This document shows, piece by piece, positions 45,865 to 57,590 of a DNA stretch of 64,000 nucleotides; positions within the stretch are counted from its first letter, which is position 1, and each line of letters begins with the position of its first letter. The position numbers were made by a program, and so were the translations under genes. The notes under the pieces were generated by a model. It was not told where the DNA came from and did no database searches. It saw only the letters and a list, made by a program, of their open reading frames with translations. The DNA is from Rotaria sordida (taxonomy: Eukaryota; Rotifera; Eurotatoria; Philodinida; Philodinidae): assembly GCA_905250125.1 (NCBI GenBank), contig CAJNOL010000675.1, forward strand, positions 1-64,000. Reading direction: 5' to 3'.

Positions 45865-46984
45865 ATAGTCTATTGTCACCATGATTGGATTACGAGTCCT
45901 CTACGTTGGAGAGTTATCGATAGGATGTGCTATTCAAAACTATCTTTTTTTAATTCAAGACAACGTAGTGTTTAAACTAGACTGTTTTCAATGTATTTAA
46001 TATTTATTTAAAACACATAAATCTATGATTATAGAGATTAGAAGAATTAGAAAAATCTAAAAGTTTGATCTAATATGTACAAGTCCTATTTTGATTATTT
46101 CCTTCTTATTAAAATCATCGATTTCGAATTAAAAGAAATGAATTTCATTTTCAATTTTAGTTTATTTTATTTGAAAAAACTAACTATATAGAGAAAAAAA
46201 ACTGATTAAATATGAAAAAAGCCAAAAAACCAACTAAATGTGAAAAAAACCAAAAAACTGATTAAATATGAAAAAAGCCAAAAAACTAATTAAGTATGAA
46301 AAAAACCAAAAAACTAACTAAAGAATAAAATAGTTGATGTTGATGAAGAATAATGGTAATGCTTGATTATTGCTGGACTGCATGCTACAAAAAAAATATA
46401 TTGGATTGATTCAATACTAGATGATTCTGAAAATGATGTTGTCGAAGAGAGATAGGCTTATAATGTAATAAATATCAGAACATTGTCTCAAAGAATTATT
46501 ATTAAAGTATACTTTTCATAGAGGATACCTGGTTTATTTTGGCCAAGACTGCATTCAAATGTTCTTCTCACTTTGAGGAAATAGTATGGGATCATTTACA
46601 AAGGTCGTCTAATATCCATTTCAGAGTTAAATGAATGTGAGCATTTTTCAGATAACGTTACACTCAAAAAAGAGAAATAACTCAGTTTTCAACACTATCT
46701 CGAGTCGACATTACTGCACCTTTTTATACAGGGTGTGTAAACATATTTTTCCAGGGGGGTAACACTATAATTTCAAACAGTGTACATAACTATTTTTATA
46801 CCAAATTAAAGCGCGTCGAAAACGGGATTTATTGATACTAAATAGTAAGAGTTATCAAAACCTTTTAATGTCGAATTTATGAAACATACAGAAATTTTAT
46901 GCTTTTTTGGCATAGAAAAATGGAGACGCTAATAGTTTCCATAATAGAGTCAAACATTTTTTACATGGTTGGATAGAGCTCGTC
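45865..46984. other. Intergenic DNA with a 29-bp minisatellite
   Basis: About 46,186-46,325 holds four to five copies of a roughly 29-bp A-rich unit (ATATGAAAAAAGCCAAAAAA). Elsewhere ACAGGGTGTGTAAACAT near 46,733 looks like a DNA-transposon end without a partner. No gene was seen. Confidence 0.5.
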
Positions 46985-47402
46985 GAGCTCTACAAAACTG
47001 TATATATTAAAATTTTTTTAAGCCATTGTTCTAAAATAAAAAGTTTAAAAAACTACTTGAAAGATACTAAAAAAATTTCAAAAAACTCATTTTTTTCATT
47101 TGGTAAAAAATTCCTCGATTTTTCAAGAAAATTTGGTTTTTCATTATTTTTGCTGCCATAGACGCCTCAAAATAGACTCGTTAGGCACAGTTTTCCACGC
47201 TGCATCTGATGAGCATATTTTGAAACGCGCGTAATAGTAAAGTGAAAGAAAAGCATTAATTTTCTTGAAAAATCGAGGAATTTTTTTCCAAACGAAAAAA
47301 AATGAGTTTTTTGAAATTTGTTTAGCATCTTTCAAGTAGTTTTTTAAACTTTTTATTTTAGAACAATGGCTTAAAAAAATTTTAATATATAGAGTTTTGT
47401 AG
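46985..47402. repeat. Inverted repeat (arms about 145 bp) ending at hairpin block 8
   Basis: CTACAAAACTGTATATATTA at 46,999 and onward returns in reverse as TTAATATATAGAGTTTTGTA at 47,383. Inner matches include AAAAAACTACTTGAAAGATA / CATCTTTCAAGTAGTTTTTT and AAATTCCTCGATTTTTCAAG / TTGAAAAATCGAGGAATTTT. The spacer is about 120 bp. The right arm runs into GGGTGTGTG without a break. Confidence 0.75.
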
Positions 47403-47480
47403 GGTGTGTGTAGGTGTGGGGTGTGGGTGGGTGGGTGTGGGTGTGGGTGTGGGTTTTCGAAGAAAAGAACACCCACACCC
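47401..47480. repeat. GGGTGT/ACACCC hairpin block 8
   Basis: About 55 bp of GGGTGT/GGGTGGGTGGG, then spacer TTCGAAGAAAAGA, then ACACCCACACCC. It begins TTTTGTAGGGTGTG, the reverse form of the ends of blocks 2 and 7. Confidence 0.8.
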
Positions 47481-48674
47481 TCCAGTCAGTCAGATGTTTT
47501 CGCTGACCAGCTCTCGTCCAATAAGGTTTTCTGGGACAAGAAGTTCAGCCAGCTAGATGTTTTCACTCTCCAGCTCTTGTCCAATGAGATTTTTATCAAG
47601 CTGAGAGTTCAGTCAGTGAAATGTTTTCGCCAGTTCGCTTTTGTGCCATCAGGTTTTTTCAGTCGGAAAGTTCAATTAATGACATGTGGTTGTTGTGCGG
47701 CTGTCCTGCAACCAAATGTTTCAAGACTGAGAGTTCCGCAATGAAATACAAAGTCTGAGTTGTAACAGTCCGAAAGTTTCTCTTCTCCTTTTTTCAACTG
47801 GATCGATGCGTTGTATAACATCGACTTTTCAAAGAGGTCGGGAAATTAAAACTGTAAGGAATAGATCACAAGAAAATATGGTCTTTGGAGTTTCCCGTTT
47901 AGGATTCTTTTGTTCTAAATCCAACAATGTTTCGCAATAAACCAAACGAGAATCGATTAGAATGCAACGAAAAGAACATGATTTACTAGGAGGGTAAGTT
48001 TAAACAAGGGAGCGGATAGCCATGAGTGGCGCCCCGAAGGAACGCCGACGAACGACTAGCCGCTAATCTGATAGGTTCACCGAAGACACGCTTTAGGCCG
48101 GGAGAATTCATATGAAATTGCTCACCGATCGAGACTCATTGGTTGAAACTGTCCGAAAGCTGTGAAAAACTCAGTGTAGTAATATGAGTTTTCATTCTCA
48201 ATAAACACACAACAATAGGGAGTTACGAACCAAGAATAGCGATGACGACTGACAAGGAGTTGAGTTTGTAGCTTCAGACGGAAGATCTTGCAGGAAAATG
48301 TGAATAAAATGTAAATTGCTGCGTGCGATGATTAGGAACTTTAATGATTTCTCAAAAAACCTGCAGCCAAAGATTCACAAGAGAATTAATCATCGTTTTA
48401 AATTATACTCGTATCATATAGGAAATCGAGCAGTCACCAGTGGCGATCCGTATCGATGCCAACGAGTGAATGCAAGCTATCTCTTACGGTTCACTTTGGA
48501 AAATCTCAAGAGAGAATTGAAAAACCGGATCATTTTACAAAGCGGTCGTCACCGACAATAGTGTACAGGTTTTTTGTATATGCATGTGTATTCGCCAATA
48601 GTTTTCAAACGACAATCCAGGGGATAATGATAGATAATGATTTAATTGGATTCAGTCGAGGATCAAGCGAGTCG
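47481..48674. other. Intergenic, probably degraded retroelement in part
   Basis: From about 48,000 the composition becomes less AT-rich and continues into the LINE remnant. No reverse-transcriptase motif could be read. A repeated phrase (CAGCTCTCGTCCAATAAGG, CAGCTCTTGTCCAATGAGA) at 47,508 and 47,570 is a roughly 62-bp tandem pair. Confidence 0.35.
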
Positions 48675-48944
48675 TAACGACAAGCGTTATTTGTAGACAT
48701 CATCAAGAAAAGAAAACTAAGACCGTTCGGCCATATTTGTAGAATCGACGATCACAGGCTAATAAAATATACACTATTCGCTAGGATAAACGGAAAACAC
48801 CGTAGGGATCGTCCATGCAGAGAGTGAATGGATGACATTACGAAATGGTGCCGACGCAATGGACACGACCTATTCCACCTAGCGCAGGACAGAAGACAAT
48901 GAAAAAAATTGATTCGAACAACAGTTGACCCCAACGGACGATGA
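48675..48944 (+). pseudogene. Non-LTR retrotransposon (LINE), C-terminal remnant
   Basis: The plus-strand frame reads VDIIKKRKLRPFGHICRIDD, then RRDRPCRE-stop-MDDITKWCRR, then HDLFHLAQDRRQ-stop-KKLIRTTVDPN. This matches the usual end of LINE polymerases (RRLRWFGHV.R, RP...W.DDI, A.DR..WR..V). Both stops (48,825-48,827 and 48,900-48,902) replace conserved Trp codons. Only the last 85-90 codons are legible. Inactive. Confidence 0.75.
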
Positions 48945-50037
48945 GTCTATGGGACTTCATGATCAATTCTTGACATTTTTATCATTCGATATCTTTTTTC
49001 ATCACTTTTTCGACACTTCTCTTTCCAGCCAAAGTAGGACTTATTCTATTGTCCGAGGACAAATATAACACGCTATGAAAAGACATTCAGACCATTCGTA
49101 AAAGAAAAACTAGCCATTCCAGACTGAGCTTCCAGTCATCATCACGACTGCATCTGTAACCCAGGGTCATGTTGAGGATTCCTACCACTGCCATCACTAT
49201 CATTCGGAAAAATTTTCACTTATTGCATCTCTCTAAGCGGTCCAATCTAAGGAATAATAACATGGCCGATGTTCCAAGAGTAAAAAATCACTCTAATCCA
49301 TTCTTCTTCTAATAATCTTCAACAAGTATCCTATTTCAAATCGCGGTCTTCTTTCAAGATATTAACAGATCCCATCACATAGTCCGACATTCTATAAGAA
49401 TAACTTTCATCCGAATTACCATTTGATTCTATTTCACATAGCACACAAATACTACCAAACCAGATTGTAGACATCTCTTTCACTCAATCCCATTCGAAAC
49501 CTTGGAATTAACATCATTAATCACGTTTGCATACAACATGAATGGTGCCAACCAAGACCCCATACCATTATTGCTTTACTTTTAACGCATAACTATGAAT
49601 TAAATACTGAAAAGAAACAAACTGTGCCAAGTAAATAGCGCGCGCCAAGGTTTTATTCTTCTATACTAATTCTCTCAATACAAAGCCATAGCTTTAGTAC
49701 CTTCATCGACGCTGAATTGCTAATGGCTTCTACCTATTAAGCTATTTTTCACCTATTCCATTCATTGCCGAATCTTTCTCCGACAATATCAATCCTCAAT
49801 CCACGCTCCACCACAACTGAATCGGATAAACGATACCCCCATTTATCTATACAACTATTTCCATACGAAGAGCACATCGTCATGTCTTTATCCACAATCA
49901 ACTGTCAAGCGTATTGACCTTAAAAAATTCATTCGACTATTTTATCCCTTCTCCGGACAAGTCATGTCATGACTAATTTCACCAAAACTCAAACGACAAA
50001 TGGCTGCCAGTCACAATCACGTTATTCACCCCTTTGA
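48945..50037. other. Intergenic DNA between LINE remnant and satellite
   Basis: No gene or repeat was recognised. From about 49,900 phrases resembling the 93-bp unit begin to appear, so the satellite boundary is gradual. Confidence 0.4.
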
Positions 50038-53000
50038 TTCGATTTCAAGTGATAACATGATGCTGAATCTATGCATAAACATCATATGACAAATGAATAC
50101 TATTGAATAAGGTTCCATTCATTTCTTTCATTCACTTCGAGAAACCAGAATAATGTTCAATCTCTCCATAAAGATCACATAACAAATCAATACTATTCAT
50201 CAAGATTATACTCAACTCTTTGATTCAGTCCGATGTACTACAATCATGCAGAATCCATGCGTCAAGATCTTATGGCAAATGAATACTATTCACAAAAATT
50301 CAATTCATCTAATCGATTCAACACGAATTTTTCTAATGATGTTCAATTTGTGGCTAAACATCATAAGACAAATGGATACTATTCAACAAGATTCTATTCA
50401 TCTCTTTCATTCCCTTTAAAGTGGTAGAATGATGTTGCATCGCTCTGTTAACATTATATAATAAATGCATACTATTAAGGAAGATTCTATTCATCTCTTT
50501 CATTCGCTTCAAACTGGTCGAATAATGCTGAATCTATGCGTAATCATAATATGACAAATGAATACAATTCACCAACACTCTATTCAACTCTTTGATTCCC
50601 TTCAAAGTGGTCGAATGATGCTGAATCTATGCGTAAACATCATATGACAAATGAATACTATTCACGAACATTATATTCAACTCCATAATTCTCTTCCAAG
50701 TGGTAGAATGATGTTGAATCTATGAATAAACATCATATGCAAAATGAATCATATTCATCAAGATTCTATTCATCTCTTTGATTCGCTTCGAAATATTCAA
50801 ATGACGTTGAAGGTGTTAGTAAACATCATATGACAAATGAATCATATTCATTAACATTCTGTTCATCTTTTCCATTTGCTTCAAAATGCTAGAATCGTGT
50901 TGAAGGTATCAGTAAACATCGTATCGCAAATGAATACTATTCATCAACATTCTATTCATCCTCTTAATTCCCTTCGAAGCGGTCGAATAATGGTGAATCT
51001 ATCGTAAACATTATGTGACAAATAAATACTATTCACTAAGATTCCGTTCATCTCCTTCATTCACCTCCCACTCCTCCAATACTGTTCAATCTATGAGTAA
51101 AGATCGTATCATAACAGATTACTGTGCACAAAACTACTATTCATCATTTTGATTCGCTTCTAAGTCCGCGAATGACCCCGAATCTACGGGTACACATGAT
51201 ATGACAAGTAAATAATATTCATCAAGATTCTATTAATCTATTTCATTCGCTTTCAAGAGGTACAATGACGTTGAACCTATAGGTAAACATCAAATAACGA
51301 ACGAATAGTATTCAACAACATTACATTCACCTTCTAGATCCGCTTCAAAGTGCTACATTGATATTGAACTTATAACTAACCATCATCTTACAAATGAATA
51401 CTATTTATTAACATTCTATTCATCTCTTCGACTCTCTTCGAAGTGATCCAATGGTATTATATCCGTCAGTAAACATTATTTGATAAATGAATACTATTCA
51501 CCAACATTCTATTCATTTCTCTCATTCCCTTCAAAGTGGTAGAATGATATTGAATCCATGAGTAAAGATCGTATGGCAAATGAATACTATTTATTAACAT
51601 TCTATTCATCTCTTTGATTCCCTTCGACGTGTTAGAGTGATGTTCAAAACTAGGAGTAAAGATACTATGAGAAATGAATACTTTTCACAAAACTTCTATT
51701 CATCTCTTCGATTCGCTTCCCACTGTTAGATTGATCTTAAATCTCTACGTTAACATCATATGACAAATGAATACTATTCAGCAAGATTCTATTCATCTCT
51801 TTCATTCGTTTCACAGTGCTCGAATGATGCTAAATCTATGCGTAAACATCATATGCCAAATCAATACTATTAAGAAAGATTCTCTTCATCTCTTTGATTC
51901 GCTTCAAAGTGTTAGAATGATGTTGAATCTATGAGTAAAGATCGTATGACAACAGATTACTTTCCACAAAACTGCTATTCATTTCTTTGATTCACTTCTA
52001 ACTAGTCGGATGATGCTGAATCTGTGGGTAAATATCATACGATAAATCAATACAATTCACCAAGATTCTATTAATCTCTTTGACTCGCTCTGAAGTGGTA
52101 GCATCATGTTGAACCTATGAGTAAAGACCATATACCAAACGAACAGTATTCAGCAACATTCTATTCATATCCTTGATTCACTTCGAGGTGGTAGAATGAT
52201 ACTGAATCTATGATTAAACATCATATGACAAATGAATACTATTCACCAATATTCTATCCATCTCTTTGATTCCGTTCGAAGTGGTAGGATGATATTGATT
52301 CCATAAGTAAAGATCGTATGACAAATGAATACTATTTATTAAAATTCTATTCATTTATTTGATTTGCTTCAATGTGTTAAAATGATGCTGAATCTACGAG
52401 TAAAGCTACTATCAGAAACGAATACTTTGCACAAAGCTTCTATTTATCTGTTTGGTTCGCATCGAAGTGGTAGAATCATGTTGAATCTATTCGTAAACAT
52501 CATCTGACAAATGAATAATATTCATTAACATTCTATTCATCTCTGTGACTCGCTTCGAAGTATTAGAATGATGTTGAATCTATGAATAAACATCAGGTGA
52601 TAAAGGCATATTATTCATGAAGATTCTGTTCGTCTGTTTGATTTGCATCATATTGGTAGAATGAAGCTAAATTCATGCGTAAAGATCACATGAGACATCA
52701 ATACTATTCACCAACATTCTATTCATCTTTTTGGTTCGCTTCGAAGTGGTCGAATGATATTGAACCTATGACTAAACATCACATGACAAATGAATACTAT
52801 TCACAAAACTTCTATGCATCTGTTTGATTCGCTTCGAAGTGATAGACTGATGTTGAACCTATCCGTAAACATCGTTTGACAAATGAATAGTATTTATTAA
52901 CATTCTATTCATCTCTTCGATTCGTTTCAAAGTGTTAAAATGACGTTGAATCTATGAGGAAACAATATATGACAAATGAATACAATTGAGTAAGATTGTA

Positions 53001-54955
53001 TTCATCGCTTTCACTCGCTTGGAACTGTTAGAACGATGTTGAATCTATAGACAAACATCATATGATAAATGCATACTATTCATGAAGATTCTGTTCGTTT
53101 CTTGATTTGCATCACATTGATAGCATGATGTTGAATCTGTGACTAAACATCATATGACAGAGGAATACTATCTATAAACATTCTATTCATCGGTTTGATT
53201 CCCTTGGAAGTGGTAGAATGATGTTGAATCTATGATTAAACATCATATGACAAATGGATACTATTCAACAACATTCGATTCATCTATTTTATTCACATCG
53301 AAGTGGTAGAATGAAGTTGAATCTATGAGTAAAGATCGTATGACAAACGAATAGTATTCATTAACATTCTATTCATCTATTTGATTCACTTCGAAGTGTT
53401 AGAATGATGTTGAATCTAGGAGTAAAGATAGTATGTGAAATGAATACTTTACACAAAACTTCTATCCACCTCTTTGATGCGCTTCGACGTGGTAGAATGG
53501 TGTGGAGCCTATGAGTAAACATCATATGGGAGATGAATACTAGTTATAAACATTCTATTCATCTCTTTGGTTCGCTTTGAAGTGTTAAAATGACGTTGAA
53601 TCTATGAATAAACATCATATGAGAAATGAGTATTATGCACAAAAATTCTATTCATTTCTTTGATTCGCTTTGAAGTGGTAGAATGATGTGGAATGTATGA
53701 GTAAACATTATACGACAAATCAATACTATTCATCAACATTCGATTTATCTTTTTGATTCGCTTTGAAGTGATACAATGGTGTGGAATATATAAGCAAACA
53801 TAATATGACAAATGAATACTACTCATTAACATTCTATTCGTCTCTGTGATTCGCTTTCAAGTGGTTGAATAGCGTGGAGTGTATGAGTAAACATCATGCG
53901 AGAAATGAATACTATTCAGGAAGATTCTATTCATCTCTTTCATTGGCTTCGAAGCGGTAGAATGAAGTTAAATCTATGAATAAAGATGGTATGGTAAATG
54001 AATAGTATTTATTACCATTCTATTCATCTCTTGGATTCGCTTCGAAGTGGTTGAATGGTGTGGAATGTATCAGTAAATATTATGCGAGAAATGAATACTA
54101 TTGAGGAAGATTCTATTTGTCTCTTTGATTCGCATCAAAGTGGTGGAATGAAGTTGAATGTACGAGTAAACATGATGTGAGAAATGAATACTACTCAGGA
54201 AGACTCTATTGATCTCTTTGATTCGCATGGAAGTCGTAGAATGAAGTTGAATCTATGAGTAAAGATGGTATGGCAAAGGAATAGTTTTATTAACACTCTA
54301 TTCATCTCTTGGATTTGGTTCGAAGTATTAGAATGATGTTGTACCTAGGAGTAAAGATAGTGTGAGAAATGAATACTTTGCACAAAACTTGTATTCATGT
54401 CTTTGATTGACTTCGAAGTGGTGGAATGGTGTGGAACTTATGAGTAAACATCATAGGGCAGAGGAATGTTACTGATAAACATTCTGTTTATCTCTTTGAT
54501 TCGCTTCCAAGTGATAGAATGATGTTGTACCTATGAGAGCATTATGTGATAAATTAATATTATGCACAAAAATTCTATTCATCTTTTTCATTCGCTTCGG
54601 AGTGTTAGAATGACTTTGAACTTATGAATAAGCATTATCTGGCAAATGAAAACTATTCACCAATATTCCAATCATCTGTTTGATTGGCTTCGAAATGTCG
54701 GAATGGTGTTGAATGTGATAGTAAAGATCATATGGCAAATGAATACTATTCAGCAAGATTCTATTCATCTGTTTGATTCGCTCCGAAGTGTTAGAATGGT
54801 GTCGAGCTTATGAATAAACATTATCTGACAAATGAATACTATTCACCAGCATTCTATTGACAGGTTTGATTGGCTCCGAAATGTTAGAATGGTGTTCAAG
54901 GTGTTAGTAAACATCATATGACAACCGAATACTTCTCTCACCAGGATTCTATTCA
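50038..54955. repeat. 93-bp tandem satellite, about 53 degenerate copies
   Basis: The unit is TTCGAAGTGGTAGAATGATG, TTGAATCTATGAGTAAACAT, CATATGACAAATGAATACTA, TTCACCAACATTCTATTCAT and CTCTTTGATTCGC. Starts at 50,601, 50,694 and 50,787 fix the period at exactly 93. Copies differ from each other by roughly 10-25%, with few indels, so the array is old but kept in register. The first copies (to about 50,500) are most diverged. The length is a multiple of three and short ORFs run over copies on both strands, but none is open across many units. The right end coincides with the stop codon of the next gene. Confidence 0.92.
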
Positions 54956-55180
54956 CTTCATACGTGTTTTTGGCAGAAAGTTGAGCAGGCACGGCTTGGT
55001 AATGGAAGTATGCCATAAATTAATGTGATTTGTACGTTTTCGTAGGAGCGTCTCGAGAAACTTACGAAGAATAGGTCGTTCGGCGAAAGGGTTATTATCA
55101 TCGTCGTGGAAATATTGGCGAACTGACCAGGCTGCGGCAAAGCCGATCAATGATAGAAAGACAAGTATTTTGATGTGCAT
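54953..55180 (-). CDS. Small secreted peptide/protein, function unknown
   Basis: The minus-strand ATG at 55,180 gives a textbook signal peptide (MHIKILVFLSLIGFAAA), then a charged segment with DDDNNPF and a basic stretch (RKFLETLLRKR), 75 aa in all. GTAAGT inside codons 39-40 is a strong splice donor; acceptor CCAAG at 54,995 would remove 71 nt, change the C-terminus and read into the satellite. The mature sequence after codon 38 is therefore uncertain. TATATATAAAC lies about 105 bp upstream on the minus strand (55,281-55,291). I do not recognise a family; antimicrobial or hormone-like precursors are possible but unsupported. Confidence 0.6.
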   Translation of the reverse strand: MHIKILVFLSLIGFAAAWSVRQYFHDDDNNPFAERPILRKFLETLLRKRTNHINLWHTSITKPCLLNFLPKTRMK

Positions 55181-55280
55181 GATTTGAAGTTGGAAGAATT
55201 GACGGTTGTTTATTTGATGTGAATAGGCAGGTGTATATGTTTAGTAGTAATGTGGATTGTGCTTTGATGTATTTTGTGTG

Positions 55281-55291
55281 TTTATATATAT
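55281..55291 (-). promoter_or_regulatory. TATA box of the small secreted-peptide gene
   Basis: Minus-strand GGCATATATATAAACAC lies about 105 bp before the ATG at 55,180. Confidence 0.5.
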
Positions 55292-55784
55292 GCCTTTGTT
55301 GAAAGTTGTTTTTTCTCGCTCCGCTGACTAAATATGTGTAGGCTAACGACTCAATCGTTAATTAGAAGGTAGGGTCTACTTTTTCTCGCTAAAGACGACG
55401 GCCAGATAAAGAAATAACAAACGTCGCTGTATAGTTACTTTTATATTTCTGTCTTTGAAGATGGCTTTTGTATTATAGATTTGCACATAGGGCTATTGCG
55501 TGTTAGAAATTCGGAATGGCTGATTGTATATTGCAAGAATGATCTGTTTTATTTGTGTACTGTGATAACGAGCTTATTTTTTTTTGTTCTCTTCTTCACT
55601 AATATGCATATATGTATTCGAGATGGAGAATAAGAAAAAGTATGACTCAATTTTTTTTCGCTACTGAATTGATACCTGTGGAAAGCATGTTCCCTAGACT
55701 GAAAGGCTAGGGTCTAGAAACCGTAATTCACCTGTGTCTGTTTGTCCGCTTGTCTGTCTGTCTGTAACAAGCGCTTGGTACAAA
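55292..55784. other. Intergenic DNA
   Basis: Two copies of TTTTTCTCGCT (55,310 and 55,380) and a TGTCTGTCTGTCTGT microsatellite near 55,750. Nothing else was recognised. Confidence 0.4.
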
Positions 55785-56206
55785 GGACCATTTCTATGGT
55801 ACAAATGACCATTTCTGTTGCATAAATTACCATTTCTATGGTACAAATGGCCATTTTTATGGTACAAATGACCATTTCTATGGCATAAATTACCATTTCT
55901 ATGGTATAAATGACCATTTCTATGGCATAAACGACCATTTCTATGACATAAATTACCATTTCCATGGTAGAAATCACCATTTCAATGGCATAAATGACTA
56001 TTTCTATAGTACAAATGACCATTTCTATGGTACAAATGACCATTTCTATGATACAAATGACCATCTCTATGGCACGAATGACCATTTCTATAGTACAAAT
56101 GACCATTTCCATGGTACAAATGGCCATTTCCATGGCACAAATGACCATTACTATGGTACAAATGACCATTTCTATGGCATAAATTACCATTTCCACGGTA
56201 GAAATG
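55785..56206. repeat. 21-bp tandem array, about 20 copies
   Basis: The unit is ACCATTTCTATGGTACAAATG, with variants GGCATAAATT and GGTAGAAATG. Because 21 is a multiple of three, long frames are open on both strands (to 170 codons, heptads such as EMVICTI). A gene is not indicated, since all frames lacking a stop in the unit stay open. The array stops at a half block of ACACCC repeats. Confidence 0.9.
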
Positions 56207-56222
56207 ACCCACACCCACACTC
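56207..56222. repeat. ACACCC half block 10 (C-rich arm only)
   Basis: ACCCACACCCACACTCTC at the right edge of the 21-bp array. No G-rich arm precedes it; the position of that arm is taken by the array. Confidence 0.5.
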
Positions 56223-56440
56223 TCAATTTTCGGAATTTTTTCCGATGATTCTCCGCTCAGTTCCTGCTGGAAAACACAGGAAATTGGTCGGAATTCACCG
56301 GAAAAAATCCGAAGAATTTCCGGCCGGAATACTGCTTCATGTTCCGGCTATTTCCAGTGTTTTCCTGCAGGATACGGTGATTTTTCCCGCATTTTCCTGC
56401 CGGTTCCTGCAATATCCGGTGGTCGAAACGATGAACCTGG
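56223..56440. repeat. TTCCGG/TCCTGC-rich degenerate repeat
   Basis: A GC-richer segment made of variants of TTTTCCGG, TTTCCTGC and GGAAAAAATCCG, partly self-complementary. It fits the plan of a simple-core element, but no termini were found. Confidence 0.4.
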
Positions 56441-57590
56441 GAAGAACTCCCGATAGTTTTCTAGGTAAATTAGTAATTCAAGATTTATATTATGGCAATC
56501 AAGGACACTGATGATGATCTTGAATGAGCACCATCAATATGCTTTAGTATTCGGTACAAGTGCTATTTTAGAATACAATCATTGTAAATACAGAAAGAAT
56601 TGAAAAGATATGTTCATATGTGTCAATTGTTCAATCCAAGTACTATTCATGATCAGGATACTCTTCTAAATAGAACAACATACTTGATAAATATAAAAAT
56701 GGAATCCAGATTTGTATATTTATCTTTTTTTTTTATTGGTATCAATCTATCATTTTTGTCACTGAAATCAAATTTTGATACGAGCACTTGGATTATGGTG
56801 ACACCTGCCAACTTTTAGATAGCGATAAATCAATCATAATCCTTATGTTCACCTAAGTTATAGTTCTGAAACAGCCTACGTAAATGGATAGAAAAAGAAA
56901 AACTATTTTACAGCAATCATTCAATCCATGTTTTGTCAGCATAAAACTGTAATTCTTTAGATGATAGTAACAACATAGGTTAAGTTTTCTTTTTGATATA
57001 TTTATCGATGAATTTAATGGACCATGTAATTTCAATGGCATTTTCCCTGACAAATTCCTTCATTCCTCTTCGCATTTAAGAGCATTCTTTTTATTTTTTA
57101 TTTTGTTTCCGATTAGAGGAAAACAATTCTAACATCATGTTAAACGAAATCTTTTTACATTCTGATGAGAATCCTCTTGTAAGAAAAGATTTAAGGAAAA
57201 AAACTTCGCTTCATTGAGATAGTAAAAGTCTATTGAGTCCAACAATTTTTACATTCGAATCTGATAGCCTATGTTAGCAATTACAATCCTCAATCTTACT
57301 ACCACTCGCATAATCTATATCATCTAGAAGATTTCAACATATAAACATTACAAGTTTTTATGCTAGAATATAGACGGTTTTGTTTCTTTTTTCATAATGA
57401 TTTCCTCTATATTTGATAAATGTTCTTATCAATGCTGACTTCTCAAAGTTTTTCATTCATTTTCTTTTTTAAATCTTTAACCGACTTTGATTATATCGAA
57501 GTATGGAAGTTGGTTTCCGATAGTCATGTGAGAAAAAATTTTGTAATATAACAATGATATTTCCTTTCAGAATTGAATATTTGTGATAAA
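56441..57590. other. 5' flank of the pentapeptide-repeat gene
   Basis: AT-rich, with no gene recognised. TTTCCTTTCAG ending at 57,570 is a good splice acceptor just before the ATG, so a 5' non-coding exon may lie upstream. Confidence 0.4.

Noticed and set aside
50038..54955. Possible CRISPR array or repeat protein gene
   Set aside because: The 93-bp units are contiguous and diverged throughout, with no constant-repeat/variable-spacer alternation, and no frame is open across the array.
55714..56226. 170-codon minus-strand ORF with heptad repeats
   Set aside because: Produced by the 21-bp tandem array; frames lacking a stop in the unit remain open on both strands. No start context or non-repetitive coding part was seen.
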